Positions 34,963 to 43,971 of a stretch of 45,516 nucleotides of DNA are shown here, one piece after another. Origin of the DNA: Candidatus Daviesbacteria bacterium. GTDB lineage: Bacteria; Patescibacteriota; Microgenomatia; Daviesbacterales; UBA10151. The DNA is taken from contig JAUYKM010000008.1 in NCBI GenBank assembly GCA_030699125.1, positions 1 to 45,516 on the forward strand, written 5' to 3'. The position numbers and the translations under genes are program-made. The number at the start of each line of letters is the position of its first letter. The stretch's first letter is position 1. Below the pieces are notes generated by a model, which saw only the letters and a list, made by a program, of their open reading frames with translations, was not told the DNA's origin and searched no databases.

Positions 34963-36968
34963 TGAATAAACTCCTTTTTAATTAAGCTGTAATCAAAAGT
35001 ATTCATGGTTCCATCCTCATTAAAATCCCTAAATACTCCAGTTCTCCAATCCTGTAAGAACTGAGATGTATCGATACTATTAATAGCCCCATCCGTGTTT
35101 AAATCATAAAGCTGATTGATGGTTGGTTGTATTTGCTCTTGAATCTGATCTTGCTGAACCTCACTCTCTTGAACTTGAGCTATTTGAGAAGGCAAAGGTT
35201 GGGAAGATTTCTCTATCTTTATTCCATCAGCCTTCAGTTGCTCATAAACATGTTCTTCCAACTCTCTTCTTTCCTCCTCAGAGGGTACCGGATCAGAAGA
35301 TATTTTATTAAAATCATATAATCTGATTTGTCCTTGAGAGGGAGCCTTAATCAATTGGGAGAACGGTTGATTAATCGTGGCCGCATCTCTTTGACCGTAA
35401 TCAAAATAGAGCCGGTTAAGATACGAAAGAGTTAAGGAGGCGTATCTTACTTCATTATTATAAGTGACCCTGAGTAGAGCTGAATTACCCAATGAATAGA
35501 TGGGGAGAAGGTTTTTATGGAAAAAAATGTTTTGTTCATCTCCCAGAAATACCCTACCTGTGGCATCTGTTATAGTAGAAAAAGAGACAATATTAGGAAT
35601 AGTTTGACGCGGAAAAGACCAGCCAATATACCAATAAAGTACTTGAGGAAAAATCTCAACTTTTACCCCAGGTAGAGGTTGTCCACCATCACCCAGTATC
35701 TGCAAAATAATAAATTTTGGGGTAAACTGACTTGCCCGGTTATGCCAATCTATAATCGGCAAAGATTCTATCTGGTTAGATATTTCTCTAGAAACAGGAT
35801 GGAAATTTTCCAGTGATGTCTGCCACATAATATCTTTGACATTAGAAGTGATAGAGATATTGGCTACCATATTTTCTTCAGAGTAGACATCTTGAAGATA
35901 TAGATCAGTCAATCCGAAGATATGACCAAATTCATGGGCTAAAATAGTCTTAGCGACAAATTTGCCACTTTCATTTGTTAAATCAAAGTGTCTTTGACAG
36001 ACTACAGATAGAGTTGGCCATGCCCAACTGCTAATTTCTTGTTTTACTGGTATATAAACTCGAATATTTTTGGAGATCGAGAGATCATTTCTTTCACTAC
36101 AATCTTGATCGATGTTTTTCTTCTCGACGCTGTTTAGTCTGACCCGATGTTTAATATTATACCGTATATAGAGACTATTTAAATAATTATTGATAATATC
36201 TGTTATCCAAATTTTGGCTTCTTCTAGGTTAAGAAAATCATCATCAATATAGACATCCACCGGATATTCATCACCAGTTAATTCAACTTGAGGTTTGGGA
36301 GGTTGGTAACGGAAGTTAATGAGATAATTTTTATAAATAATATTACTATCTCCGGATCCTCTTTCATAATTAACTCTTACGGGGATCAATATATTAGCTT
36401 CCCTTCTAGTATCATTAATAGGGAGAGTTAGAGAAAGACTGTTGCCTATTTTGGCGGCAAGTTCCCGGCCGTTTATCAGAATTGAGCTAATTGTTTGGGG
36501 AATAAAAACAGGAGTGGAGATTGGTGTTGATCTGGGAGTGGCAGTAGGGATGGGAGTTTGTTGTCCACCACAAGATAAGCCTAATTGAATTTGGATATCA
36601 CAGGAAAAAGTTTTCTGTCTTTCTAGGGGTAACTGTCTTAAAATTGAGAGATCAAAGGTCAAGAGTCTTTCGTTGGTAAATCTTGATAAAAATCCTATCA
36701 GATCTCCACTACCTTGGCCAATCTTGATTAGATCCCTATTACTAAATTCAGCCAGACGGGAGAGGGGAAGCTGGGTTAAAATATAGGCAGGGAAGGTGAT
36801 TAACCTTTCGTTGGGAAGCTCAGATAACTGGGTAATGCTGCAGTTGTTTATTAAAGCTTCGTTAGAAAGATTAGCAGAATCTGCCAGAGGACATTCACTT
36901 TGAGCAAAAATAATTGGGGATAGTGTGAAGAGAACTAATATAAATACTAAAGGATAAATTTTTTTCAC
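34959..36968 (-). CDS. Exported metzincin metalloprotease with C-terminal dockerin-like domain
   Basis: The 669-residue protein starts with a signal peptide (KKIYPLVFILVLFTLSPIIF). Short leucine-rich helical repeats follow (TQLSELPNERLITFPAYILT, PLSRLAEFSNRDLIKIG). The middle holds the zinc site HEFGHIFGLTD, the HExxHxxGxxD of metzincins. The C-terminus has two dockerin-type calcium loops: DLNTDGAINSIDTSQFLQDW and DFNEDGTMNTFDYSLIKKEF. A GTG start at 36968 follows a TTGACA-17-TAGGCT promoter (11 nt). It is probably a surface or secreted peptidase. No cohesin partner is visible. Confidence 0.85.
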   Translation of the reverse strand: MKKIYPLVFILVLFTLSPIIFAQSECPLADSANLSNEALINNCSITQLSELPNERLITFPAYILTQLPLSRLAEFSNRDLIKIGQGSGDLIGFLSRFTNERLLTFDLSILRQLPLERQKTFSCDIQIQLGLSCGGQQTPIPTATPRSTPISTPVFIPQTISSILINGRELAAKIGNSLSLTLPINDTRREANILIPVRVNYERGSGDSNIIYKNYLINFRYQPPKPQVELTGDEYPVDVYIDDDFLNLEEAKIWITDIINNYLNSLYIRYNIKHRVRLNSVEKKNIDQDCSERNDLSISKNIRVYIPVKQEISSWAWPTLSVVCQRHFDLTNESGKFVAKTILAHEFGHIFGLTDLYLQDVYSEENMVANISITSNVKDIMWQTSLENFHPVSREISNQIESLPIIDWHNRASQFTPKFIILQILGDGGQPLPGVKVEIFPQVLYWYIGWSFPRQTIPNIVSFSTITDATGRVFLGDEQNIFFHKNLLPIYSLGNSALLRVTYNNEVRYASLTLSYLNRLYFDYGQRDAATINQPFSQLIKAPSQGQIRLYDFNKISSDPVPSEEERRELEEHVYEQLKADGIKIEKSSQPLPSQIAQVQESEVQQDQIQEQIQPTINQLYDLNTDGAINSIDTSQFLQDWRTGVFRDFNEDGTMNTFDYSLIKKEFIQ

Positions 36969-37032
36969 AGCCTATTTTTAGCCTAGCCTATATATAACCT
37001 GTTGTCAATTTGCTGCTCCGTCTTGGATGGCT

Positions 37033-37064
37033 GCCATGAAGTAGAACAAAGTTCACTTCATGGC
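37033..37064. repeat. Strong hairpin between PBP1A and metalloprotease
   Basis: GCCATGAAGT (37033-37042) pairs with ACTTCATGGC (37055-37064) and GAAC with GTTC, with one bulged A and an AAA loop. No T tract follows on either strand, so it may be a repeat element rather than a terminator. Confidence 0.7.
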
Positions 37065-37067
37065 CCT

Positions 37068-37090
37068 GTACCGAACTAAAGTTCCGGTAC
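37068..37090. repeat. Inverted repeat containing the PBP1A stop codon
   Basis: GTACCGAACT and AGTTCCGGTAC are near-perfect arms with one extra base. The last codons (VPEL) and TAG stop of PBP1A lie in it. Confidence 0.6.
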
Positions 37091-39319
37091 AGCTGCCTGG
37101 GCAGATGATGTGGCATATGAAGAAAATGAATCGGAAAGAATCAGCTGATCATCTTTTCTTGCCATTCTGACCAGGCTTTTGGGTAATTTATCAGCTATGG
37201 CCAGATCTTTTCTACCATCAATCAAAGTTTCCACCACTTCTTGGGGACGCTCAAATGCCAGATCTTTTCTACCATCAAGTATGAGAGTCATGATTTTATT
37301 CCAGATAGGTGAGGCCCCGGTGATGCCTGAAGTGAGAGAAGGATGCATGGGAGAATTATCATTATTACCCACCCATACTCCCACCACATACTCGGGGGTG
37401 TAGCCAAAGGTCCAATTATCCCTTTTATCATCTGAAGTACCGGTTTTAACAGCCACGCTATGTTGGGGAATTTTGAGTAATGAATTTGCTCCGAATGCAG
37501 GGATTCTTGCTTTATTATCAGATAAAATATCTGTAATTAAATAAGCAACAGCAGGAGTTATTACCTGAGTAGGACGAGCCTCGTATTCTTCAATAATATG
37601 GCCATTGGCATCAGTCACCCTAAGGATGGGAGTAGGCAAGATCTTTTTACCCATCTGGGAAAATGTGCCATACATAGTCATCATATCAATCATTTTAACT
37701 GCTCCTCCTCCTAAAGTCAGAGACAACCCATACTTTTCCGGTTCTGTAAAGGTGGTAATACCTAAATCCCTGGCCGTTGCAATCATTTCCTCAATCCCCA
37801 CTGTGGCGAGCATTCTTACAGCGGGTATATTATAAGAAGAGCCTAAAGCCACTCTGATGGAAGTTGGTCCTCTGAATTTGCCATCATAGTTAACCGGTGA
37901 ATATTTATTACCCCAAATATCTTTAAAAGTAATGGGCAAATCCAAAATAGTGTTGCCCGGGCTGTAACCAAGTTTGAAGGCCGTTGCATAGGTGGCAGGT
38001 TTAATGGATGAGCCTGGTTGTCTTAAAGAAAGGGTGACATTATAAGAGCCAAATTGAGGCTCATGGTAATCTTTTGACCCCACCATAGCCAGAATCTGGC
38101 CGCTTTTACTATCCGTGACCATGGCCGCTCCGTTGGATACCTTCAGACTTTCAATTTTAAACACTTCTGAAGCCACAATTTCCTCTACTTTGCGCTGCAA
38201 ATTCATATCCAAAGTGGTAAAGACTTTAAGTCCACCCTGGGAAACTAATCTGGGCCCGTACCTTTGCGAAAGTAGATCTTTCACATACATCACAAAATGA
38301 GGAGCATTAATATTATTGGTGGGTGGGGTAATGATTAGCTCATCTGAATAAGCTGCATCAGATTGAGCCTGAGTAATATAGCCATCATCCACCATTCTTT
38401 GCAGAACGTAGTTTTGCCTTGATTTGGCCAGCTGAGGATTGGTGCCATAAGGGGAGAACTGAGTGGGGGAAGCAGGCAGTCCTGCCAAAAAAGAAGCCTC
38501 CGGGAGAGTTAAATCGCGGGCACCCTTTCCAAAATAGGTTTGGGCTGCAGCCTCAATTCCCCAGGCCGGTCCACCGTAAGGCGCCTCGTTAAAGTACATT
38601 TTGAGGATTTCATCTTTGCTGTAAACCCTTTCTGCCCAGAAAGCTAGAATTATTTCCTTGACTTTTCTGGAAATGGTTTGCTCCGATGTTAGCAAAGTAT
38701 TTTTAATCAGTTGCTGGGTGATGGTGGAAGCTCCCTCTCTTTTGCCATAAGCTAAATTATTATAGGCAGCCCTGATGATGGCAGAAATATCAAAACCAGG
38801 ATGATGATAGAAATTCTTATCTTCTACTGCTAGAGTGGCCCAGATTAAGTGTTTAGGCAGATCCTCCAACTCAATTAAGGTTCTATTTCTTCCCTCATAA
38901 AGCCTATATAGCAGCTCTCCATTTCTATCATAAATGGTGGTGGTTAAAGGATTTAAGGGGGTGGATAGTTTTTCGGGAGTGGGTAGCTGATAGGCAGCAG
39001 CTAGAATGAAAGTAGTATATGCATAGATTGATAAAATTAAAATCAAAAAGAAAGTGATCAGCTTATACTTTTTGGGAGTATGACGGAAAGCCGCACCTAT
39101 CTTACGGGCATAAACTGTATAGATGGGTTTTTTCCTGGGACGTCCCACTCTTCTTAGTGAAAAGTTAGTAAAAGAGAATAGCAATTTCCAAATGGAAATT
39201 GTACTTATGACTGTAAATAGGGGGATTTGGCCGATCTTAATCAAGATAAATTGACTCAAAAGAAGAGCAACCTTGGGTAAAGAAGGTCTTAAATTGGTGG
39301 CTGCTCTTATTTTTGGCAT
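37076..39319 (-). CDS. Class A penicillin-binding protein (glycosyltransferase plus transpeptidase)
   Basis: This PBP1A/1C-type enzyme of 747 residues polymerises and crosslinks peptidoglycan. A membrane helix at about 85-110 is followed by the GT51 domain with EDKNFYHHPGFD and GASTITQQLIKN. The transpeptidase has SSIKPATYA (SxxK), SYN and KTGTSDDK. Near the C-terminus a 21-bp direct repeat (37200-37220 and 37257-37277) encodes DGRKDLA twice, 19 codons apart. The last codons lie in a palindrome. Confidence 0.93.
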   Translation of the reverse strand: MPKIRAATNLRPSLPKVALLLSQFILIKIGQIPLFTVISTISIWKLLFSFTNFSLRRVGRPRKKPIYTVYARKIGAAFRHTPKKYKLITFFLILILSIYAYTTFILAAAYQLPTPEKLSTPLNPLTTTIYDRNGELLYRLYEGRNRTLIELEDLPKHLIWATLAVEDKNFYHHPGFDISAIIRAAYNNLAYGKREGASTITQQLIKNTLLTSEQTISRKVKEIILAFWAERVYSKDEILKMYFNEAPYGGPAWGIEAAAQTYFGKGARDLTLPEASFLAGLPASPTQFSPYGTNPQLAKSRQNYVLQRMVDDGYITQAQSDAAYSDELIITPPTNNINAPHFVMYVKDLLSQRYGPRLVSQGGLKVFTTLDMNLQRKVEEIVASEVFKIESLKVSNGAAMVTDSKSGQILAMVGSKDYHEPQFGSYNVTLSLRQPGSSIKPATYATAFKLGYSPGNTILDLPITFKDIWGNKYSPVNYDGKFRGPTSIRVALGSSYNIPAVRMLATVGIEEMIATARDLGITTFTEPEKYGLSLTLGGGAVKMIDMMTMYGTFSQMGKKILPTPILRVTDANGHIIEEYEARPTQVITPAVAYLITDILSDNKARIPAFGANSLLKIPQHSVAVKTGTSDDKRDNWTFGYTPEYVVGVWVGNNDNSPMHPSLTSGITGASPIWNKIMTLILDGRKDLAFERPQEVVETLIDGRKDLAIADKLPKSLVRMARKDDQLILSDSFSSYATSSAQAAVPEL
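37200..37277. repeat. Tandem duplication within PBP1A (21-bp direct repeats, 57-bp offset)
   Basis: GCCAGATCTTTTCTACCATC plus A occurs at 37200 and again at 37257. The offset of 57 bp equals 19 codons, so the frame is kept. Confidence 0.8.
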
Positions 39320-39474
39320 TTATCCTTTTTAAAAAAAGGAGCAGATAATGACAGATTTATTTTAACCTAAAATTTTTGTGCGTGGGAATTACTACTTTGT
39401 AGATCAAATATGATCAAAAGTACTCAGGTTGCAAAAATTACTCAAATATGGTTAAATACAATCTGTCAAAAAAC

Positions 39475-39503
39475 TTGATATCTTTAACCCTATAGTGTAT
39501 TAT
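39475..39503 (+). promoter_or_regulatory. Promoter of the gene at 39513
   Basis: TTGATA (39475-39480), 17 bp and TATTAT (39498-39503) lie 9 nt before the ATG. Confidence 0.65.
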
Positions 39504-39512
39504 AAATAATAT

Positions 39513-40211
39513 ATGAGCGAATATAAACATGGTCCAACTAATCCTATTGATGTAGCTTTAACTTGGGCATATTTTAAGAGAAATAAAGAGAATAGTTCCT
39601 TAGAACGATTAAATAATAGCAAAGAACGAGGTAGAGTTCGAGTGATGCTTGCTGCTGGAGCAATCATGGCTGGGATAGCCCTAGGTTCCATTCTTACTCA
39701 ACCAAACAGACAAATTATTGATAATAGTCAGTATTTTTCAGAGGAACAAAAAAGATCTTCGGATGATGTAGAAGCTTTCAAGCAGGCCGGCACTCTTCAC
39801 GAGGTTGGGAATTACCTATTTTATCATCCCTCAAATTGGGAATTTGTCAATAATTATTTTATCATTCACGGAAGTGATGGAAAGGCAAATAAGTTGTGGT
39901 TTTCAGTAAATGAAGACTTTCCGATGGGAAATTTTCCAGACTACGCTAAGCAAAATTATCAGAGGATAACAGAAAACAGATCTTCTGTTTTTAACCCATC
40001 TATGTTGGGGAAAACTACCATTAATGGTAGACAAGCATATAGATTTAGTTATCAAATCACAGATAATGAAACTCAAATTATCTATATAGAAAATGATCTT
40101 TTCAAAGCATTTAATTTAACAGTTATCACAGATAAAGAAACTGCCGAAGCAAACGGACATGATATAGATATGGCTGTAAGAACATTCCAACCGCAACCTA
40201 ATTTACATTAG
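39513..40211 (+). CDS. Membrane-anchored protein with PsbP-like outer domain
   Basis: A 45-residue basic cytoplasmic part precedes one membrane helix (RVMLAAGAIMAGIALGSILT). The outer domain has FYHPSNWEFVNNYFIIHG, GKTTINGRQAYRFSYQI, and ends FQPQPNLH. This resembles the PsbP-like fold also seen at 44715. Function is unknown. It converges with the next gene, overlapping by 14 bp. Confidence 0.65.
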   Translation: MSEYKHGPTNPIDVALTWAYFKRNKENSSLERLNNSKERGRVRVMLAAGAIMAGIALGSILTQPNRQIIDNSQYFSEEQKRSSDDVEAFKQAGTLHEVGNYLFYHPSNWEFVNNYFIIHGSDGKANKLWFSVNEDFPMGNFPDYAKQNYQRITENRSSVFNPSMLGKTTINGRQAYRFSYQITDNETQIIYIENDLFKAFNLTVITDKETAEANGHDIDMAVRTFQPQPNLH

Positions 40212-40893
40212 TAGATACCGGGTAAAAACGCATTTGCAGAAGTTTTAACCCATTATTATCATAATTCCAAAAATAGTCCTTTAACATATCATCAAACAGC
40301 GGATATCTTTCTAAAACTCCATCACCATCTATATCAGCATAAATATACAATAGTAACTTAGAAACATCCTCAAAAGTGGACTTGCCTTTTTCTCTAATTG
40401 AAATCATGGCATAAGCGCTGCAATACTGATCACCTGATGCAGGATCAGTCGCACAGGTGGTGGTTTGGGATTCTCCTCCCACTTTCCCCAAAGCCCTGAC
40501 CCAAACAGAATATTCAGTTATTCCATCAGAATTAGGATCTAGGGCAGGCAGCTGAAAAGCAGCCGGACCCTGGGTACAGTTGCCATCTAAAACCTCAAAA
40601 TCGCCTTCTGTTAATTTAATTCTGCAGTTTCCCTCTAAAGGTACAAAAATTCTTCTGCCTTGATCTTGACCTAAATCAGCACTTTTTTCTTTGGGTACCC
40701 CAATAATATTAAGATTGTAGCGGGTGCTTTCTGTCTTAGAAGCTGCCTCAGAGGCTGGTTTGGGGTAAAGAGTATCAAAGGTGGGTGAATTAAACGTGAC
40801 AGAATTAGTTATCAGAGTGACTGAGAGAAACCCAATTGTTCCCAGCAGAGCATAAGAGAGAGGACTTAATAATTTTTTTTCATGCTCATTCAT
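40198..40893 (-). CDS. Exported protein with an EF-hand-like calcium loop
   Basis: The 231-residue protein has one N-terminal membrane helix (about 13-32) and an outer domain with several Cys. A calcium-loop-like DIDGDGVLERYPLFD lies near the C-terminus. I do not recognise the family. A TTGACA at 40936-40931 lies in its upstream region. Confidence 0.6.
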   Translation of the reverse strand: MNEHEKKLLSPLSYALLGTIGFLSVTLITNSVTFNSPTFDTLYPKPASEAASKTESTRYNLNIIGVPKEKSADLGQDQGRRIFVPLEGNCRIKLTEGDFEVLDGNCTQGPAAFQLPALDPNSDGITEYSVWVRALGKVGGESQTTTCATDPASGDQYCSAYAMISIREKGKSTFEDVSKLLLYIYADIDGDGVLERYPLFDDMLKDYFWNYDNNGLKLLQMRFYPVSTNVN

Positions 40894-40934
40894 AGGGATA
40901 TATTTTTAGTAGGCCACATAAAGGGAATATTGTC

Positions 40935-40989
40935 AATACTTCGATAAACTCAGTATTGATCCTGAGTCCTGAGCGAAGCCGAAGGATCG
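40935..40989. repeat. Repeat element with CCTGAGCGAAGCCGAAGG words
   Basis: ATACTTCGATAAACTCAGTAT and GATCCTGAGTCCTGAGCG followed by GAAGGATC form two adjacent imperfect palindromes of the same family as 25044. Confidence 0.65.
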
Positions 40990-40995
40990 AATGGA

Positions 40996-41889
40996 TCAAG
41001 TTAAGGATAAAAGATAGAGCCCGATAATGATTGAGACAATCCCCAAAAATTTAGCCAAGGTAATCATAAGAGAGGTTTTCTCCACGAAAATTTCCGGATA
41101 TTTCTTACCCAAGACAAGAGAAAAAATCATCAGGAATATATATTTTATCCCCTGCAAGGAATTAACTATGGCAGGTGAGGCTAAAGAGATGGCAAATATT
41201 AACAAAAGCTCAGAGGCTGCGGCTGAGATTTGGCCTGCTGCAAAGAGCCAAACTGCGGGATTTTGTATTTTAAGATTATTTTTTTGAAATTGGAGAATTT
41301 TTCTCCTAAATTGAGGTATTAAGAATAAAATAATACCTAAGGGAATCAGAATTGGCCTGGAATAGACAAAAACACTCAAAAAAGATTCTTCTAAAAAAGC
41401 CAGCCTTAAAAGAAAGTAAGAAACGGCAAAAAATAATGCTGATAAGATACTTAGAATAAGCTCATTTATTTTAATCCTGCCTTTAAAATAGCCCAAATTA
41501 AGAAGTATTAATCCTGAGAGTAAAAAAATAACAGCCCAGGTTTGAGAAGGAGAGATAGAATGCTCTCTTCTGGCAAAAATGAGTAAAAAAAGAGGAGTGA
41601 GGGTACCAATTACCGGAATCACCCTTTGCAGGAGCCCTATTTGTAGGGCCTTAAACATCAAATAGGCAGCCAATGTCCAAAATAAGGTGGAAAGAGATGC
41701 TAGGACCAAAACATTAGTTGTGGGTACTTGAATAAAGGGAAATATCAATAAAACCAATAAACTAACTAAACTGAAATAGAAAACATATAAAAGTGGATCG
41801 CGGATAGTTTTGGTCAGTAATAACTTATCAACAGTCACAGCTACGCTATTTAGAAAAAAGGAAACAATGGCAATAGGAAGATAAATCAT
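40996..41889 (-). CDS. EamA/DMT-superfamily transporter-like protein
   Basis: The 297-residue protein has about 10 membrane helices in two EamA-like halves. The first half ends with PVIGTLTPLFLLIFARREH and the second with NSLQGIKYIFLMIFSLVLGK. DMT carriers move metabolites; the substrate cannot be told. The start overlaps the GH1 stop by 4 bp, so it may carry a sugar product or relate to it. This link is inference. Confidence 0.82.
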   Translation of the reverse strand: MIYLPIAIVSFFLNSVAVTVDKLLLTKTIRDPLLYVFYFSLVSLLVLLIFPFIQVPTTNVLVLASLSTLFWTLAAYLMFKALQIGLLQRVIPVIGTLTPLFLLIFARREHSISPSQTWAVIFLLSGLILLNLGYFKGRIKINELILSILSALFFAVSYFLLRLAFLEESFLSVFVYSRPILIPLGIILFLIPQFRRKILQFQKNNLKIQNPAVWLFAAGQISAAASELLLIFAISLASPAIVNSLQGIKYIFLMIFSLVLGKKYPEIFVEKTSLMITLAKFLGIVSIIIGLYLLSLT

Positions 41890-43196
41890 GGCTGATGGGC
41901 TGTTTCTTTTTGGTCAAATCCTTTTAATACTTCATCAGCCGTAACTGTGTGACCTAAGAATTTCATCAAAGAATGAGGAATGCCGTTTCCGGCAATAATT
42001 TCTGCATAAACTAGAGCAGACGGCCTGACAATTCTTTTTTGCGTTTCATAATCAATCTCAATTAGGCCAAATCTGGGTTCAAAACCCAAATGCCACTCAA
42101 AATTATCAATCAGAGACCAATAGAAAAATCCCCTGACATTTACCCCCATTTTGATAGCCCGAGCCACCTCCTGCAGATATTGAATCAAAAAACGGTTTCT
42201 TCTGTCATCATTGGTAGAAGCAATGCCGCACTCTGTGATATATATCGGTATGTCATCTGATAGATCAGTCAATACATCAAAAATGCCCTCCGGATATATT
42301 TCCCAGCCTAAATCTGAGGCTTCATGAGTTTGGGAAAAACTGCCCGCCAAATCAGGTACAAACCCATGATGTTTAAAGCGAACATGAAAATAATAGTTAA
42401 TGCCCAAAAAATCATGAGTTTTTCTGGTTAAAAGATAGAAAAGATGGTTGATAAATACATCATTTAATGAGACTGTCAATTGCTCCAAGAGAGAGTGTTT
42501 ATGGAAGGGTTCAAATGAAAGCAAATTATTGGCAATCCCTACAGGTTTGCCGGCCGGGTATCTTTTGTGCAGAAGTTTATAGACCTTTTTGTGGGCTGAG
42601 GCAATATTGAGATAACTTTTAATCATGCCCCAGAAACTTTTCTTGGCATTAGGCCAAGCTCTTTCAATATAGGTTTCATAAATATAAACTCCCGGTTCAT
42701 TAACTGTGATCCAAAAATCCACATATTCTCCTAAGTTGGGTATAATTTTTTCCACAAAGCGGACAAAATATTTAACAGTAGCTCCGTTTTCCCATCCTCC
42801 TTGATCAGTAACCCATTTAGGCAGGGTAAAGTGCCAAAGGGTCAGCATAACAGCCATTTTACGCTTCTTTAAGGCCTCTAAAACGGCTTTATAATGGCCT
42901 ATAGCATTCTGATCAAACTTACCTTCCTCTGGCTCAATTCTGGACCATTCAATAGAGAGGCGGTGGGCATTATGATTTAAAGATTTGGCCAGATCAAAGT
43001 CCTCTTCATAACGGTTGTACTGATCTGCTGCTTGTCCCGACCTGGCATGGCCAGGGAGGGATTCCCACTTCCACCAGTTATTGTGAGTATTTCCTCCCTC
43101 AACTTGATGAGCAGAGGTGGCGGCTCCCCAGAGGAATCCATCAGGGAAATTTAGCGTGGCATGGTCATGTTTTTCTTTAGGATGGTCATGAGGCAT
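41886..43196 (-). CDS. Glycoside hydrolase family 1 (beta-glucosidase-like)
   Basis: The 436-residue protein has the GH1 N-terminal FPDGFLWGAATSAHQVEGG, RLSIEWSRIEPEEG, the acid/base Glu in ITVNEPGVYIYE and the nucleophile Glu in YITECGIAS (usually ITENG). The end has FYWSLIDNFEWHLGFEPRFG. No signal peptide is seen, so it acts inside the cell on beta-glycosides. It lies 21 bp after the VanW-like gene and overlaps the transporter gene. Confidence 0.93.
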   Translation of the reverse strand: MPHDHPKEKHDHATLNFPDGFLWGAATSAHQVEGGNTHNNWWKWESLPGHARSGQAADQYNRYEEDFDLAKSLNHNAHRLSIEWSRIEPEEGKFDQNAIGHYKAVLEALKKRKMAVMLTLWHFTLPKWVTDQGGWENGATVKYFVRFVEKIIPNLGEYVDFWITVNEPGVYIYETYIERAWPNAKKSFWGMIKSYLNIASAHKKVYKLLHKRYPAGKPVGIANNLLSFEPFHKHSLLEQLTVSLNDVFINHLFYLLTRKTHDFLGINYYFHVRFKHHGFVPDLAGSFSQTHEASDLGWEIYPEGIFDVLTDLSDDIPIYITECGIASTNDDRRNRFLIQYLQEVARAIKMGVNVRGFFYWSLIDNFEWHLGFEPRFGLIEIDYETQKRIVRPSALVYAEIIAGNGIPHSLMKFLGHTVTADEVLKGFDQKETAHQP

Positions 43197-43217
43197 ATCT
43201 TAAATAGTATCACAGAA

Positions 43218-43886
43218 TTAATTCTGTTCCATTATAGAGATTTTCACTTTATCATTTTGATATTCAAACTTAAAGGCAATAGGTTTATCTTTATTATTAG
43301 TAATATATAGATTCTGGCGGGCATTGCTCCCTTTTGTGAAAGGATTATTATAAATGGATACTCCATATTCTCTGGGTACATCTGGGATGTTAGCAAAATT
43401 ATGATTGGTAGGAACCTCAGTTTCCAGTCCTGCCTCTTTGGCTACCCAATATATCAGGGAAGCTAAATGACAGACTCCGTCTCCATAAAGGTAGCCTGAG
43501 GACCTAAAACCCTCAGTTGCATTAAAGTGGGCATTGGTAGTTTTAACTAAGTTGGGCTGATATTTTTCGTAAACATCATCATGGAAAGCAAAGGTTTGAC
43601 CTGGCTCTATACTAAACTCATAGCTAAAATCTTGCTTTACTTCATCCCAGTTAGGTTGTTTAGAGTGTTCAATATTTCTTAGGTAGGCCAGATTCAAAAG
43701 AATATTATCTTTGAATACCTCATTTACCCAACTATTAGGCTGGCGGTTTTCCAGGCTCATTTCTCTTTCAGCCACGACTACTGTATCAGGTTGGGGAGTG
43801 ACTAAATTAATATCATCCAATCCTAAAAGAGAGATCAGAGGTAGGGGAATAAGAGCCATAAATTGTGCGGACTTTAGTATCTTCAT
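43218..43886 (-). CDS. VanW-like exported protein
   Basis: An N-terminal signal or anchor (LKSAQFMALIPLPLISLLGL) precedes a domain with FSIEPGQTFAFHDDV and GDGVCHLASLIYWVAKEAGL. It ends with NLYITNNKDKPIAFKFEYQN. This is the VanW order (GVCQxSTxLYxAxLxAGL, then a beta domain). VanW-like proteins are wall-associated with unknown function. It leads the operon with GH1 and the transporter. Confidence 0.75.
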   Translation of the reverse strand: MKILKSAQFMALIPLPLISLLGLDDINLVTPQPDTVVVAEREMSLENRQPNSWVNEVFKDNILLNLAYLRNIEHSKQPNWDEVKQDFSYEFSIEPGQTFAFHDDVYEKYQPNLVKTTNAHFNATEGFRSSGYLYGDGVCHLASLIYWVAKEAGLETEVPTNHNFANIPDVPREYGVSIYNNPFTKGSNARQNLYITNNKDKPIAFKFEYQNDKVKISIMEQN

Positions 43887-43898
43887 GTTTGACGAGAT

Positions 43899-43927
43899 AG
43901 TATAACATACTATGGGTCTAGAATCAA
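43899..43927 (-). promoter_or_regulatory. Promoter of the VanW-GH1-DMT operon
   Basis: TTGATT (43927-43922), 17 bp and TATACT (43904-43899) lie 12 nt before the ATG at 43886. Confidence 0.6.
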
Positions 43928-43971
43928 GTCAAAGAGTAGTCAAAAATCTTACAAAGTTGTATCATTAAAGT

